64,000 nt of DNA, taken from assembly GCA_012861695.1 (NCBI GenBank), contig JAAOOA010001601.1, positions 46,670 to 110,669 of the forward strand. The letters are read 5' to 3'. Shown here piece by piece: positions 46,581 to 58,330 of the stretch. A program made the position numbers and the translations under genes. This DNA is from Trematomus loennbergii (taxonomy: Eukaryota > Chordata > Actinopteri > Perciformes > Nototheniidae). The notes below the pieces were generated by a model. That model was not told the origin of the DNA. It made no database searches and saw only the letters and a list, made by a program, of their open reading frames with translations. How positions within the stretch are numbered: position 1 is the stretch's first letter; each line of letters opens with the position of its first letter.

Positions 46581-48341
46581 ATGGAGGGTTTGACGGCGGA
46601 GTGGGCCACCAGAGAGTACCACAGCTTCATAGCTGCGGCGCCGCAGCTGATTGCACATCCCCTAACACAATGTTATGGGGAATGGAAAATCAGTGGTGTA
46701 TTAACAGAGCGCATGGACAGGACACTGAGACTGGGTTATTCACTCCAGTTTTGCAGCATCCCTCCTCCGTTCAGAGGCAGGAGAGAAGCACATCTGTCAT
46801 CCCAGGAGGAGGTTTCCTCTCAGCATGTGCACTCTCAAGTCAGAGAGAAGGGGCATTATTCCCTGTACTTCCTGGTTCCCAAGAAGACAGGAGAATTCAG
46901 GCCCATTCTGGATCTTCAATGCCTGAACCAGCACATTGCATGCAAGAAGTTCCATATGTTAATTATGAAACAGTTACTGAGACTGGTGCAGCCAGGCGAT
47001 TGGTTCACAACCATCGACCTGAAGAACGCTTACTTTCATGGCGAAATTGCTCCAAGAGCACAGAAAGTATTCGCGTTTTGCCTTCCAGGGGGTAGCCTAC
47101 GAGTACAACAGACTGCCGTTCGGCTACTCCCTATCCCCACGCACGTTCAGCCATGACGCTGCAACCGCTGCGGGACCATGGCATGAGGGACGACCTCATA
47201 GTTATGGCCAGGTCCAGGGAATGGGCAATACTGCACACAGCCCAATTGATCCTACACCTAACCAAGTTGGGTTGAAAAAGAAGTTGCGGTCAATTGGAAG
47301 AAGAGCTCCCCCATACCTCACCAGCAGGTAGAATATCTGGGGGTGATGCTCGATGCAGGCAGACTACGTGTCACCCTGACAGAAAGCAGACAGGCATCCC
47401 TGCTGCGGGCAGTCTGCAGGCTGCGTCAGGGGGCGACGGTGACAGCTTTGATTATCATGCAGACTTTGGGTCTCATGACGGCTGCTCACTCCGTAGTGCC
47501 ACTCAGACTGCTGCATGCACGTCGCATGCAGATGTGGTTTACCGGCCTTCGTTTAGATCTTAAGACACAAACGACGTCTGGTGGCCATCCCCCCCCTCAG
47601 TAGAGAGCAACCTCCGATTCTGGGGGTCCCCAGAGAATCTGCAGAGGGGAGCTCCACTGGGGCAGGTAACCTCCTATATCACAGTCTTCACAGACGCTTC
47701 AAAGAAAAAGAAAGTGACAGGATGGGGGGGGACGTGTCTAGAAAGGGCTGTGGGTGGTTGCTGGCCTCTGGCGGCACAGCAACCTCCTGGAGCTGCAAGC
47801 AGTGATGTTGGTCCTACAGCACTGCAAACCCTTAATACAGGGCAAACAGGTGCTAGTAAGGAGCGACAACCGCACCACAGTGGCGTACATCAACAGGCAG
47901 GGCGGAGTCCGCTCAATAGCCTGGTTGACCGCAGCAGAGAACCTGTGGCTGTGGGTTTCACAGATTGTGTTGTCTCTAAGGGCTCTTCACATCCCGGGAC
48001 GGGAGAACAGGGGGGCCGACCTCATGTCAAGAGGCGGACCCCTGCCAGACGAGTGGAGGCTTCACCCGGAGGTGGTGAAGCAGGTCTGGACTCAGTTCGG
48101 TAGAGCAGAGGTGGACCTGTTCGCCAATCGGCGCAACAGCCACTGTGCCCTGTGGTTCTCCCTGGCTCGGTGGGACAACCCGCCCTTGGGGGTCGACACG
48201 TTTGCACACGAGCCATGGCCAAGAAAGCTGCTTTACGCCTTTCCACCGCTGCACCTTATCCCCCCCCTCCTGGAGAGGGTGAGGCGGGAACAGCTGTCAA
48301 TCATCCTGGTGGCCCCAGATCGCCGCCTGGCGCCGTGGTAA
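46581..48341 (+). pseudogene. DIRS reverse transcriptase and RNase H, frame-disrupted
   Basis: RT motifs: FLVPKKTGEFRPILDL, then DWFTTIDLKNAYFH (46581 to ~47060), AYEYNRLPFGYSLSPRTF in another frame (~47095-47150), and the catalytic region reading MRDDLIVMARS near 47185 where YLDD would be expected. RNase H: VRSDNRTTVAYINRQGG and HIPGRENRGADLMSR (47754-48341). At least three frame changes occur. The domain order and sequences fit vertebrate DIRS; as written it cannot make a complete enzyme. Confidence 0.85.
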
Positions 48342-48461
48342 CGCGGGGGTAACACAGATGATGGTGGGCCAGCCCTGAGCGATTCCTCAGGTCTGGGGAG
48401 CGCTGTCTCAGGAAGCAGGTGCAATAGGGGCGTTACCCACTCTGGGCCAACCTCTCCAGGC

Positions 48462-49514
48462 TTGGCTCCTGAGAGGGACAGGCTGAGACAGGTGGGGCTG
48501 TCTGATAACGTTATTCAGACTATCCAAGCAGCAAGAGCAGAATCCACCACAGCTTGTTACAGGCCAAAGTGGGCGGGATTCCGGCGATGGTGTGAAGGAA
48601 GGAGTCTAGAGCCTCTGTCGTGCACGCTGGGCTCTATTCTTACCTACTTACAGATACTGGTGGACAGGGGGCTGGCTCATTCCACAATTAAGGTGTATGC
48701 AGCAGCCATTTCGTCCTGCCATGAGGGATTTGGAGGCAGGTCAGCCTTCAGTCAGCCGCTTATGACGCGGTTTTTGCAGGGGGTCAGGAGGCAGCGCCCG
48801 GTAGTGCACGCCTCCGCCCCGCAGTGGGACCTGCCGTTGGTGCTCGAGGCTCTGGTCACAGAACCATTTGAGCCTCTGGAGCTTTCCTCCCTAGTAGCAC
48901 TGTCATGGAAGACAGCATTGCTACTTGCCTTGACTTCGGCTAAAAGAGTGTCCGAGCTGACCGCTCTGTCGGTACACCCAAGTTGTCTTTTGATCCGGGG
49001 TGACCGTAGCGGGGCGACACTCAGGCCGAACCACTCCTTTACTCCTAAGAGTATCAGAAGTTCATTCAGAGCAAGGGCTATTCAGTTAGGTGGCTTTAAT
49101 CTTCCACCCCATATTGGGGCCAGGGAGGCTAAATTGCACCTCCTCTGCCCAGTGCGTGCGCTAGCATGCTATGTAGAGCGCACGGCTGCCATTAGGCGCA
49201 CTGAACAACTGTTTGTGTGCTTTGGGGATGGTGTGGCTGGAAAAGCCCTCTCAAAGAAGCGCCTAACAGGATGGCTATGCAGGTGCATTACACATGCCTA
49301 TGGACGGGCGGGGAGAGCCCTCCCCACTGGGGTCCGTGCACATTCTACACGGGCTGTGGCTGTGTCAACAGCCTTATTCAGCGGCGTGAGTGTAGAAGAT
49401 ATATGCACGGCGGCGTCTTGGTCTACGCCAGGCCCCTTCATAAAATGTTATCCCCTGGACATGTCTGGCTCCTTCTCGTCGTCGGTGCTTGCCGAGGCAA
49501 CGCATGACTGGTGA
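48462..49514 (+). CDS. DIRS tyrosine recombinase
   Basis: A continuous ~350-codon frame. The N-terminal SAM-like region (YRPKWAGFRRWCEGRSLEPL) is followed by the catalytic domain with Arg in AKRVSEL, His-x-x-Arg in AHSTRAVAVS and the nucleophile Tyr in FIKCYPLD; all key residues are present. It would integrate the circular DNA intermediate without target duplication. No ATG is visible at the start of the frame, so translation may begin further in or rely on the upstream frame. This is the best-preserved gene of the element. Confidence 0.88.
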   Translation: MAPERDRLRQVGLSDNVIQTIQAARAESTTACYRPKWAGFRRWCEGRSLEPLSCTLGSILTYLQILVDRGLAHSTIKVYAAAISSCHEGFGGRSAFSQPLMTRFLQGVRRQRPVVHASAPQWDLPLVLEALVTEPFEPLELSSLVALSWKTALLLALTSAKRVSELTALSVHPSCLLIRGDRSGATLRPNHSFTPKSIRSSFRARAIQLGGFNLPPHIGAREAKLHLLCPVRALACYVERTAAIRRTEQLFVCFGDGVAGKALSKKRLTGWLCRCITHAYGRAGRALPTGVRAHSTRAVAVSTALFSGVSVEDICTAASWSTPGPFIKCYPLDMSGSFSSSVLAEATHDW

Positions 49515-50267
49515 GAGGGGGGTGGCTGTGGGTCAGCAGGTATCTGACCCCCCCCCCTGGACATAAAACACTTGTGTTTTCCCATGCTCCTGAGGGACCT
49601 GGGGAACATGGTGCGCGGTAGGCTCCAGACGGAGTCTCCGCACAATTTTTTTCCATGCACACTCTACACGAGGTAAGCGTGTGTGAGTGTGCCTTATCCA
49701 AGTTGCGGCCCCGACTTCTCCACGGTTACAACCGGATGGGAGGAAGTGGGGATGCAGTGGATATTAGCCAAAAGCCGGTCAGGGACGGTGTGGTGGGTCG
49801 ATGTTGTTGGACGACAGGGCGTTATACATCGGGGCTCCGCCCACTGTACCCATATAGTCCAGTAGAGGGCGGAGCCTGTGAGAGATATAACGGGGGGTTA
49901 CGTATTGTAACCCTAGTTATATAAACACAGGCGGAGCCCTCTACCTGGAGGCCCTGTCTTTCCTAGTCCGCTCGCTGAAGAGTGTATACGATAGTGGGGC
50001 GGCGGCTGGAGCCACCTTATATACTGTGGGCCTGCGCGCGCATTCAGGTAGGCTCGCCCCGATTGGCCGGCTACGTTTACGTAAATTCAGTAGGTGAAAG
50101 CACGCACAGCATGATAGAGAATAGTACCCATAGAGTCCAGTAGAGGGCTCCGCCTGTGTTTATATAACTAGGGTTACAATACGTAACCCCCCGTTACACC
50201 CATCCCCCTCAGTGTGGATCTAAAGGGGAGGAGCCAGGAAATACAGAGTGGAGCTTGCTGTGTCTAA

Positions 50268-52739
50268 TGCGGCTTTCACACCAGCGCTTTTCCCTTTCTA
50301 GCTCCTAGCGAGAGCTTTTCTGGTTCAGCTCCGGTTTCCCTTTTCAGCTCCCGCTCTGTTCACACCGCCCAGAGCTGCCGAGAGATTTTCTCCCACAACA
50401 AGAACGGGCCGGGGACTGCGTCGGGTCGACGATCGTGTTGCTTTTAATCATACGAAGCCAGATTAAATTAAATAACGACTTCTCCAACCTTATACTTGTC
50501 TCCAGAGTGCCGTGGTCATTGTTTATTAATGTGTTTCAGCGGCATTTATCGACCGCTACAGTGCTGGCTGCTCTTCAACGGGAGTTTATTCTCCCGTTAG
50601 CTCCGGGTTAGCTCACACGGCTCTAAAGTATTCACTGTCTGACTGTCACACAAGCAGCTGATACATATCCCCAGTTCCCCTTAAGTGAATGTGTGTCAGT
50701 CTGAATTGACGCTGTTTGGCATCACAACGCTGTTATGAAAGTTTCTCTGGTAACATGGGTGATGTTAGCATAGCAACCGAAGCTAAACTGACTACTTGCT
50801 AAGCCGTTTTCTCCAGGCACATTTTACAGGCGTATTTTTCATTATGATTCTACTTGTGATAGTCGGACATGACAACCTGTACAGCCCATGTATTAATTCC
50901 ATCCGATAGCTGCTATAATAACAAACAAAACGTCTGCCTGCTCTCCACAATGACAGGGTTGCCAACTCTCACGCATCTGGCGTGTGACACACGCTTTCAC
51001 TCTCAATCTCACGCTCTCACGCTGCCCAAACTATTCTCACGCCAAAAACAAGAATACGAAGACTAGAAACGGTTTTTAAAACTTTTGTCACGTAGTAATC
51101 GTCTTCTCAATAGAACATCTTTGATAATGTCTTCTGGCCAATCAGAATCACGATAACGGCGTGGTGTTGTTGCAGGAAGTCCCGACGGAGAATACTTTTG
51201 CAGTAGTACATCTCTATACATCGATACAACATTACGTGTTGATAGAAATCAACACGTAATGAAATAAGACCCACGGTTTGATGATTGATAGGTGTGTGGG
51301 CTGTCTTTCATTTTGACACACAGAACAATGGGGGCTATCCACCCTTATCCACAATGTAAAGTAATTCACACAGCCTCTTCCCTCTTCTCTCTCTGAGGAG
51401 CAGCAGGTTCAGCTTTCAGAACAAAGTAACAAAAAACTAATATGGCATTCATTTTTTTAAATGTGTAGTAATAGATTTATTTATTTTTCTTCTCAAGAGA
51501 GTACCAGAATGTGTATTTTATGTTAGTATTTAAAAAAATCTCCTGGGGGAGAATCCCCCCAGACCCGCCTGCAGGGGTTGGGTTTTCAGCATGTCAACTC
51601 TTTCACTTGTGGGGAAATTGCAGGATTGGCTCCAGGTCGCCCTTTTTATTTACTACAAGACAAATGTGCCTTTTTATTTCATACAGTTCAATTTGGATTG
51701 AGACAAGGAAATAATCTAAACCTCATGCGTGGCGTTTCACTGTCGGGGGGAGCGTGTATGTAATTACATTGCAAATACTGATTTGAGCCCCACCACTGTA
51801 TGGGTTAGCCCTACCATAGATTACCCAACAAAAATACTCTGGAGCGCATGCGTAGATCTAAGATCCAGTAGAAATGATAAAAAAGTAAAAGTCTGCTGCT
51901 TATTGTTCTACTAGGCCAAAATAGAGTCAAAGAGTATATGAGAGTGAGAGTGTGTTAATTAATATATTTGGCAGTTTGGAGTAAGTCTGTAGATTTGTTT
52001 GTGTGTGTGTGTTTCATGTATAGGCCTCTCACGATAATGAATTTTGTTGGATACATTTCCCGGAAATTATTGCGATAAACGATAATATTCTCAGCACCGT
52101 TGTATGACCATTTTAGACCACTGACATAATGATAATATATAATAATAGTTCAAGTACATCCTTTCAAACTGCTAGTCACATCCTCATGTAAATGGCAATT
52201 TATCGAGGTCAGAAAAGTTATCGAGTTCATTTTTATTTATCGTACGATAAGTCAATTAATTGCTTATCAGAAACAAAAACAGTGGAAACAAACATGTTTG
52301 ACTTTCATTAGTGAATGAAACTGTGTGCCTGTGTCCATTATTGTGTATTTGTATATATTGTATATATATATCCTATATATGCTAAGGTCCCGCTGCTGAC
52401 ACGATAGCAGTCATTTCGTGCGCATATGTGTAATTAAACCGAATTAAACCCATGATATCAAAATCTCACTCCAGCCAGGTACCCAAAGTTGGCAACCCTG
52501 CAATGATCAATAACAGCGAACGGATGGTCAAAGTAAGGTTTCCTGCACGCCTCGACGTAAGCGACGCCGCGTCATAGCTCCAAAGCTCTTGCCTCTGGAC
52601 CGACAACTTTTTGGAGCTGGAAGTGAACCGCATTCCGGAGCTATGACGCGCCGCCGCTGCGGTGTGAACAGGAAAAACCGGCGCTTTTCAGGCTCTAGCT
52701 CCCAGCAGGAGCTGGAAAAGCGCCGGTGTGAAAGGGGCA
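50268..52739. mobile_element. Harbinger-like element with 26-bp TIRs (contains another TIR element)
   Basis: The termini are TGCGGCTTTCACACCAGCGC at the left and the complement of TGCCCCTTTCACACCGGCGC at the right; pairing runs 26 bp with 3 mismatches. It is flanked by TAA (50265-50267) and TGA (52740-52742), a 3-bp target duplication with one change. The uninterrupted site is in copies 2 and 3. No transposase is recognised. It lies between the DIRS insertion and the shared upstream block of TRIM4. Confidence 0.75.
50954..52500. mobile_element. TIR element nested in the Harbinger-like element
   Basis: Perfect 14-bp inverted ends, CAGGGTTGCCAACT and its complement, are flanked by caatga on both sides (50948-50953, 52501-52506). 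A 6-bp duplication is shorter than the hAT norm, so the superfamily is left open. No transposase; a CACGATAA-rich segment at about 52025-52270 resembles another common fish repeat. Confidence 0.65.
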
Positions 52740-52742
52740 TGA

Positions 52743-53008
52743 GAGCAGGAAGAAGAGGGAGGGCTTATCAAACTCTGACTCATTCCAGCAGGAGGAGCAG
52801 CGCTGACACTCTGAACTGTTTCCTCATTTACAAACGGAGCCTCGCTTACAACCTGCTATACATTTGAAAACAGTCTTCAGCTGTAAAATATTTGTTTTAA
52901 ATTCAGGCTTTTGTAGCACACAGCTCCACACTCATGGTAGCAGTGGTGAAAGAAGTACTCAGATATTCTACGAAAGTAAAAGTAGAATTACTACAGGGTA
53001 AACATTCT
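52743..53008. other. TRIM4 upstream block, resumed after insertions
   Basis: Collinear with 4105-4360: GA-rich segment, then the start of the old hAT-like repeat. Nothing coding. Confidence 0.55.
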
Positions 53009-53398
53009 GGGTGTTTCTCAATCGCGAGTAAAGCTGCTTCAGAGCCACTATTTCAAGCATACTACGTCATCGAGTGCCGCCGAAGTACTGTTCCAATCTC
53101 CAGTATACTTGGAAATCTACAGAGCCCGGCGTACTCCGTTTGGAGAAATATCGAGTCTGCACATGAGTAGACTTCGCGGTCTTAAAATCCCCACAATGCT
53201 TTGCGCACGGACCAATTTCCCAAATCTGTGGCGGAAGATGTAATGCGGGCCTCTCATATGACGCACACCTGCATACTTGCTAGCGTGTTCCACACTTCGT
53301 TTTCCGAATGCCAGGAAGTATTCTTGACTCGCTTCTGAAGCAAGATGCTCGGCAGACATGTGCTACCAAGCAAGCGTACTCGCGATTGAGAAACACCC
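53009..53398. mobile_element. 390-bp MITE with tct duplication
   Basis: Inverted ends GGGTGTTTCTCAATCGCGAG and the exact complement (22 bp). tct flanks both sides (53006-53008, 53399-53401). The other copies read straight through here. Confidence 0.8.
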
Positions 53399-53513
53399 TC
53401 TGTGTAACAAGTAAAAGTACAAAAGCATTGGTATCAAAATATACTTTAAGTACCACAAGTAAAAGTACTCCTTATGCATAATGGCCCTTTTCAGAATCGT
53501 ATCATTATAGTAA

Positions 53514-53515
53514 CT

Positions 53516-53561
<46 letters not shown>

Positions 53562-53572
53562 AGTTACTATAA
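53514..53572 (+). repeat. TA microsatellite within an inverted repeat
   Basis: A (TA)n run flanked by tagtaactcaa and its complement ttgagttacta, so the block is a long palindrome. Shorter versions occur at 36981-36995 and 61656-61682. Confidence 0.85.
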
Positions 53573-54014
53573 TGATTATTGATGTGTTTTATCACAGTTA
53601 GTAAATGTAGAGCTAATTTGAGCAACTTGATGTCCTGCTGCTGGATATCTTATCCAATAAATATCTGTCAAAGTGTATTTAATAACTGATTTATATTTTG
53701 AATGATCTACTAATCTATATCTAACTAGTAACTAAAAGCTGTCGAGTAGAAGTAAAAAGCAGCATAAACTGAGACATATTGGCATCAAAAAATAGTTAAA
53801 GTACCAAAAGTAAAAGTACTTACTGCGCCCAATGTCCCATTTTAGAATCTTATATTGAATTACTGGATTCTTTCATTTTGTTTACGTTAATGTGTTCATC
53901 ACAGCTGTTAAAAGTGGAGCAAGGTTTACTTTATATACTGCTGCTGGATATTATAATAATAATAATAATTATATATCACTGTTTATTCATATTTTGTTTA
54001 ATCTAATCATTCAG

Positions 54015-54210
54015 TCAGGTAACACAGTATCTGGGATGCATTGTCTTCAAACGGTTAACTCTGTATGTAAGGACTCCACGGTGCAGACCCATGGAGAGAA
54101 ATCAAGTGTAGTGATTGTCTCTGGTGCTCCAATGTATAGTAAATGCTCTTCAGCCCCACCCTTGGAACAAACTCCCAGCAGCTTCACATCTGATAATCAC
54201 CACCGGACAG
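54015..54210 (+). other. orphan exon-like segment, unit B copy 2
   Basis: Fourth copy of the 196-base segment. About 230 bp before it has been deleted, joining at a short shared ttcagtcagg; the acceptor's pyrimidine tract is therefore changed. Confidence 0.3.
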
Positions 54211-54636
54211 GTCAGGAATTATATTCTATTCTATTTTATTTGTAGTGTATGAGTTTGAGATTGTGCACTATATACTCAACATGTTAGGTACAAACCATTT
54301 ACGGTTAAACAGAAAAGGTTCAAATCCCCTGTTACCTGTAAGAAAACTAAAGCTCAGAATTGTTAAACATTAGGAGGATTGCATTCATATCATCTGACAC
54401 CATATCTGTCTGCATGCCATATCCCGCATTAACCACAGAGTAGCAGCGTTGCCTCTTAACCCATTCATATACCACCCTTTATGTATACAGTCTATGATTC
54501 CAGCAAATTAAACTAAAAGCATTAGATTCCTCACTAAACTGTGTTCCTCAGATCAGGGGAATGTTTTATGAGTGGCATTAAACTGCAGTCTGATCTCATG
54601 TGAACTTCAGGCATGTGGTTTGGGTTGAGGTGAGGT

Positions 54637-56298
54637 TTCCGCAGCCAACTTGGGGCCCCAAGCGACATTGTGAGATGAGGCCCCCCCACCGACAGGAGTG
54701 AAACAATTTTTTTGGAAACAAAGTACTTTGCAAATATAATTCCTGTTTATTATTATTATCAACACAGTTACTTTTTTATACAGTGAGGTAAATGGTAAAT
54801 TTGCATGTATGTCGTTCAGTATGCGTTTACAGGTGAATACGTCTGCATTTCCTGCCAAATACTAGCCTCAAAAAGATTAAAATATAATGAATGCAAATAA
54901 ACTACTTCTACTAATAATAATAATCATAATCATAATCAATTCAATAATATAATATATATTATTATTATAATATAGTTGTAATATAGTCAAGACAAAACAT
55001 GCTTATTACATGCTCAAAAACTGATATTTCTTAAATCTGTATTCAAATGCAGTTTCCTCTGTCAGCAATGTATCAACAACTACACACACATTTCTATCAG
55101 TATTTCTCAGTGTTGTGGTTGACATGATGATGACTGTTAGGAGTTAAGGGGAGAGGCTGAGCATCACCATGAAATGTGCAAATGTGCATAAAAATGAATA
55201 AAAGGGGAAAAAATGCTATGTTTTTTAGGCTGTAAACTTGAACTGTTATGTAAGCCAACTAGACAGACAGTTTATCACTCTTCCTCCTGTACATTAGCAG
55301 ATAAAAGGCATAAAATACTTGAATGAATCAGTAAATAAAGACTGCTGGAAATAACTGCATCTCCATTAGCCTATATGCTATGCAGACACTGCCTTCTTCA
55401 TGTCGTGAATTGCAGCTGATGTGTTTAATATGGCAATTGGCAAAAGTTTGACATTTGACTTATACAACATTCGCAAGCTGTACATTTGACTCATACAATA
55501 ACCCACCTTCGAGTGATGCTCTAGTTTCTTCATGTTTTGTTTTTGTCTCCCTCTTGCTTGCGCCGGACTGAAACTGTCTTTTCGCCGACATCTCTTCACC
55601 TGCACTAGTGGCCGTATCAAAGCCGTGATTGGTCAGATATCGATTCATTGCAACGGTGTCGGTTTACAGACGTGCTCCCCTTGTCACCTCTCACTCTCGC
55701 GTGTCAGCGCGGGGGGGGAACTGCGCTGAGAACTGCGCACAAGCCAAGCTCATAAGCCGAGGCCCCTGCGCAATGTGAGGCCCCATGCAGCCTGCATGAT
55801 CGGCCTGTAGGGAGGGACGGCCCTGGCCCCCTGCACCCCGAAAGACCTCAGTCTCCTCAGCAGAAAGAGTCTGCTCTGTCCCTTCTTGCAAAGAGCAGCA
55901 GAATTATCAGTCCAGTCCAGTTTATTGTACAGATAGTTGTTTGCATAAGTAGGCTATATTTTTCGTTTCGTTTATTTAATAAATTAATGTCAGTGTTTGT
56001 TTGTTATGAGTTTTAAATATTTTGAAAGTGGAGATAGAGAGAGAGAAGCAGCGCTGTCTGAGTTGCAATACCCTAGCTCAAGCATTTATGCAACTTACGC
56101 CTATAAATTGTTTATGTAACTTATGTGCCGGTGTGTCCATGGTTTTGAGTCTGTGTGTGTGTTGAGCGCAGCGCCGTCTGCTTTTTGCAGTACGGTAACT
56201 ACAGTAGGACTAAGCATACCGGTAGTTTCTGTAGACCTGTCTGCCCGTTTTGTGAGTGTACTGCGCGCGTGCGCACTTGTGGCATTGTTTGGGATGAC
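54637..56298. other. unit B copy 2 tail: repeat-rich, no gene
   Basis: Starts like 16598-16915. It then contains about 1.3 kb (54950-56298) missing from the first unit B. This includes a hAT-type end (gacggccctg, about 55817-55826) and a LINE RT remnant on the minus strand at about 55840-55905 (KGQSRLFLLRRLRSFGV). No intact gene is seen. Confidence 0.45.
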
Positions 56299-56674
56299 CA
56301 GTGGCGGTTCTAGACCAATTTGACTGGGGGGCCATGGGCCAGTTATTTTCTGAGGGGGGCACAATAAATGCAGGGCGAAAAAGACAAAGACAGTATGAAG
56401 TAATTGCGCATAAGAAAACAATGCAATACAGTTATTGGTATTTGTTTCAGTACACATATTTATTTCAGATACTTATAGTTACAGTTTTTACGCTGGGTCC
56501 GACTAGAATGACAAATAGTGTTAGTTCCGCCTATTCCGTCACCCAAGACATCGTTTAATCATAAACTTTTTTTTATTTGTTTATTTGTTATTTTCAGGGG
56601 GGCCACAGGGGGGTCCAAAGTCAGTGTTAGGGGGAAACTGCCCCCCCTGCCTCCCTCCCCTAGAACCGCCCCTG
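56299..56674. mobile_element. hAT-like MITE (second copy of 16921-17294)
   Basis: CAGTGGCGGTTCTAG and CTAGAACCGCCCCTG ends. It is followed by the same LINE fragment as in the first unit B. Confidence 0.55.
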
Positions 56675-56844
56675 CACCACAGACTGGTAAAACATCTGCA
56701 GCAGCCTCGTGCAGACGTTGAAGGACCTGAGCCTCCTCAGGAAGAACAGCTCGCCCCTTCCTGAAGAGAGCATCAGTCAAAGTCAACTTTATTGTCAATC
56801 TTTCAGTTTGTGTGTACAGAGAGATCGAAATACCGTTTCCCACA
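56675..56844 (-). mobile_element. LINE reverse-transcriptase fragment (second copy)
   Basis: Same minus-strand FFLRRLRSFNVCTRLLQ reading as 17295-17463. It runs directly into the unoccupied hAT target site at 56845-56852. Confidence 0.6.
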
Positions 56845-56925
56845 ATCCAGAGGAATACAAAATACAAATATGTGTACAAATATGTATACAAATATTACAT
56901 TACATTACATGTTACTTGTTAGATG

Positions 56926-57672
56926 CAGTGGCGAGCCGTCAGGGCCCTCTAGGCCCTCTGTGAGGGCCTAAGATATTCTAAAAAATAATATTTAAAAACA
57001 TTTAAAAAAATATATATATTTTTTAAATATATATTTTTTTAAATTTTTTTGTTATATTTTTCATTAGTTTTACCGAAAACAACTTGATTTAATTGTATTT
57101 AAAATAACATTTCCAAAGAAATAAATCCTTCGAATCTGCCTGTTCAGTCTCTGTTTGAATGTGAAGGGTTACATGAAAGAAGCTCGTCTGGCCCTCTCTG
57201 CGATTCACAGAGGGCCCGCTATAGTAACTCAACGAGAGAGTAATGTCAAATGACAGTACAATTGACCAATCATATCTTCCCTCTAAATGGGTTTTATTAT
57301 CGTGGACTTTATGACAAGTTCCGCCCGCTGTGAAACTTTTCTTGTTTCCATAGCAACAACAACTTCCTGTCAACAGCGTGAACTCGCCTTCAAAATAAAA
57401 GCATGCCAAATTACACTTAAGACATACAACTGCAACGAAAGTAACAAACACAATGCAATATCATTTTCAATGTCAAAGAACACAAATTGGGTTCACAGGT
57501 GTTGTTTTGTGTGGTAGAGGGTCGCTGCCATTGATGCGTTTTGCACCCTGGGCCGTTGTTTTGATATTCCGCTGAAGTATACGCTGTGACGTAATAACTC
57601 TTTTTTTTCTTTTTTTCGAGGGAATTGGTGGGGTTCAGAGGGCCTAGGTATAAAGCTCACGGCTCGCCACTG
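56926..57672. mobile_element. 747-bp hAT-like element
   Basis: Ends CAGTGGCGAGCCGT and its complement. The 8-bp duplication is gttagatg/gttagacg (56918-56925, 57673-57680; one mismatch). The first unit B (about 29360-29385) has the empty site. Subterminal AGGGCCCTCT motifs are inverted. No transposase. Confidence 0.8.
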
Positions 57673-57680
57673 GTTAGACG

Positions 57681-58330
57681 CTTTTATCCAAAGTGACTTA
57701 CATACTCAATACTGTGGGCAATCCCCACAGGAGCAATTTGGGGTGAAGTGTCTCAGGGACACAACGACACGCTCGGGCCGGCTCTGCAAACAATATTGAA
57801 TCTGGACGGATACTTTTTTAAGGAAATCGTTTTTATTTTTATTATAAATTTTGTGAAATGTATTATGTTTTCGTCATTACAACAAATACACACTTGCAAC
57901 TGATAACACTGGCAATGATTTTATATTTATTAGACTATAAAAAAAAAAATCATGCTTCAAAGAAAGTGGGGGAACGGCGATCCCCCGCGTCCAACGACCA
58001 CTGCTGCCATCCAAAAAGTGATTTTGAGATGGAATCAGAGGACAGTGACACTGCTATGAGTGAAGAAGAGGCAGAAGAAGATGCCTGTGGACAAGTGGAC
58101 AAAGAAAACCAACAACAATCCATCCCTCATATACTTATGTTCATATAATAACTTGCTTTATATTTTGTTTTTGTCATTGTTAATGTGTAAAGTCAACATG
58201 TATATTTTCTACTTTCTTGTTTATTTCCAGTCTTTTTTAATCGTTATTGTTCAATGCCATGTCTTTTATGCTGCTGCAACACAACAATGTCCCAAATTGA
58301 GATCAATAAAGTGCTATCTTATCTTATCTC
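57681..58330 (+). other. unit B copy 2 tail with acidic coding-like stretch
   Basis: Continues the dispersed repeat, then an open stretch at about 57960-58145 reading MESEDSDTAMSEEEAEEDAC and GQVDKENQQQ (ATG near 58029). The first unit B copy has lost bases here (tgcttgagtg versus tgctatgagtg). Its parent gene is not recognised. It ends in the LINE tail with TCTTA repeats (58300-58330). Confidence 0.35.

Larger units (their letters stand above)
44918..50192 (+). mobile_element. DIRS-type tyrosine-recombinase retrotransposon
   Basis: Inserted at GTT (44915-44917; GTT again at 50193-50195), the usual DIRS target. Structure: left and right inverted terminal repeats of about 165 bp (about 44927-45094, 49990-50160) and an internal complementary region (about 49847-49943) made of the complements of both extreme ends fused together, diagnostic for DIRS. 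The coding order is an ORF1/gag-like start, reverse transcriptase, RNase H, then tyrosine recombinase. TATA-like tatataagg is at about 45060. The element is intact in structure but frame-broken in ORF1 and RT. Confidence 0.9.

Noticed and set aside
46433..47095. 220-residue frame overlapping the DIRS RT
   Set aside because: The RT motifs are in the 46581-47156 frame; this is an overlapping shadow frame.
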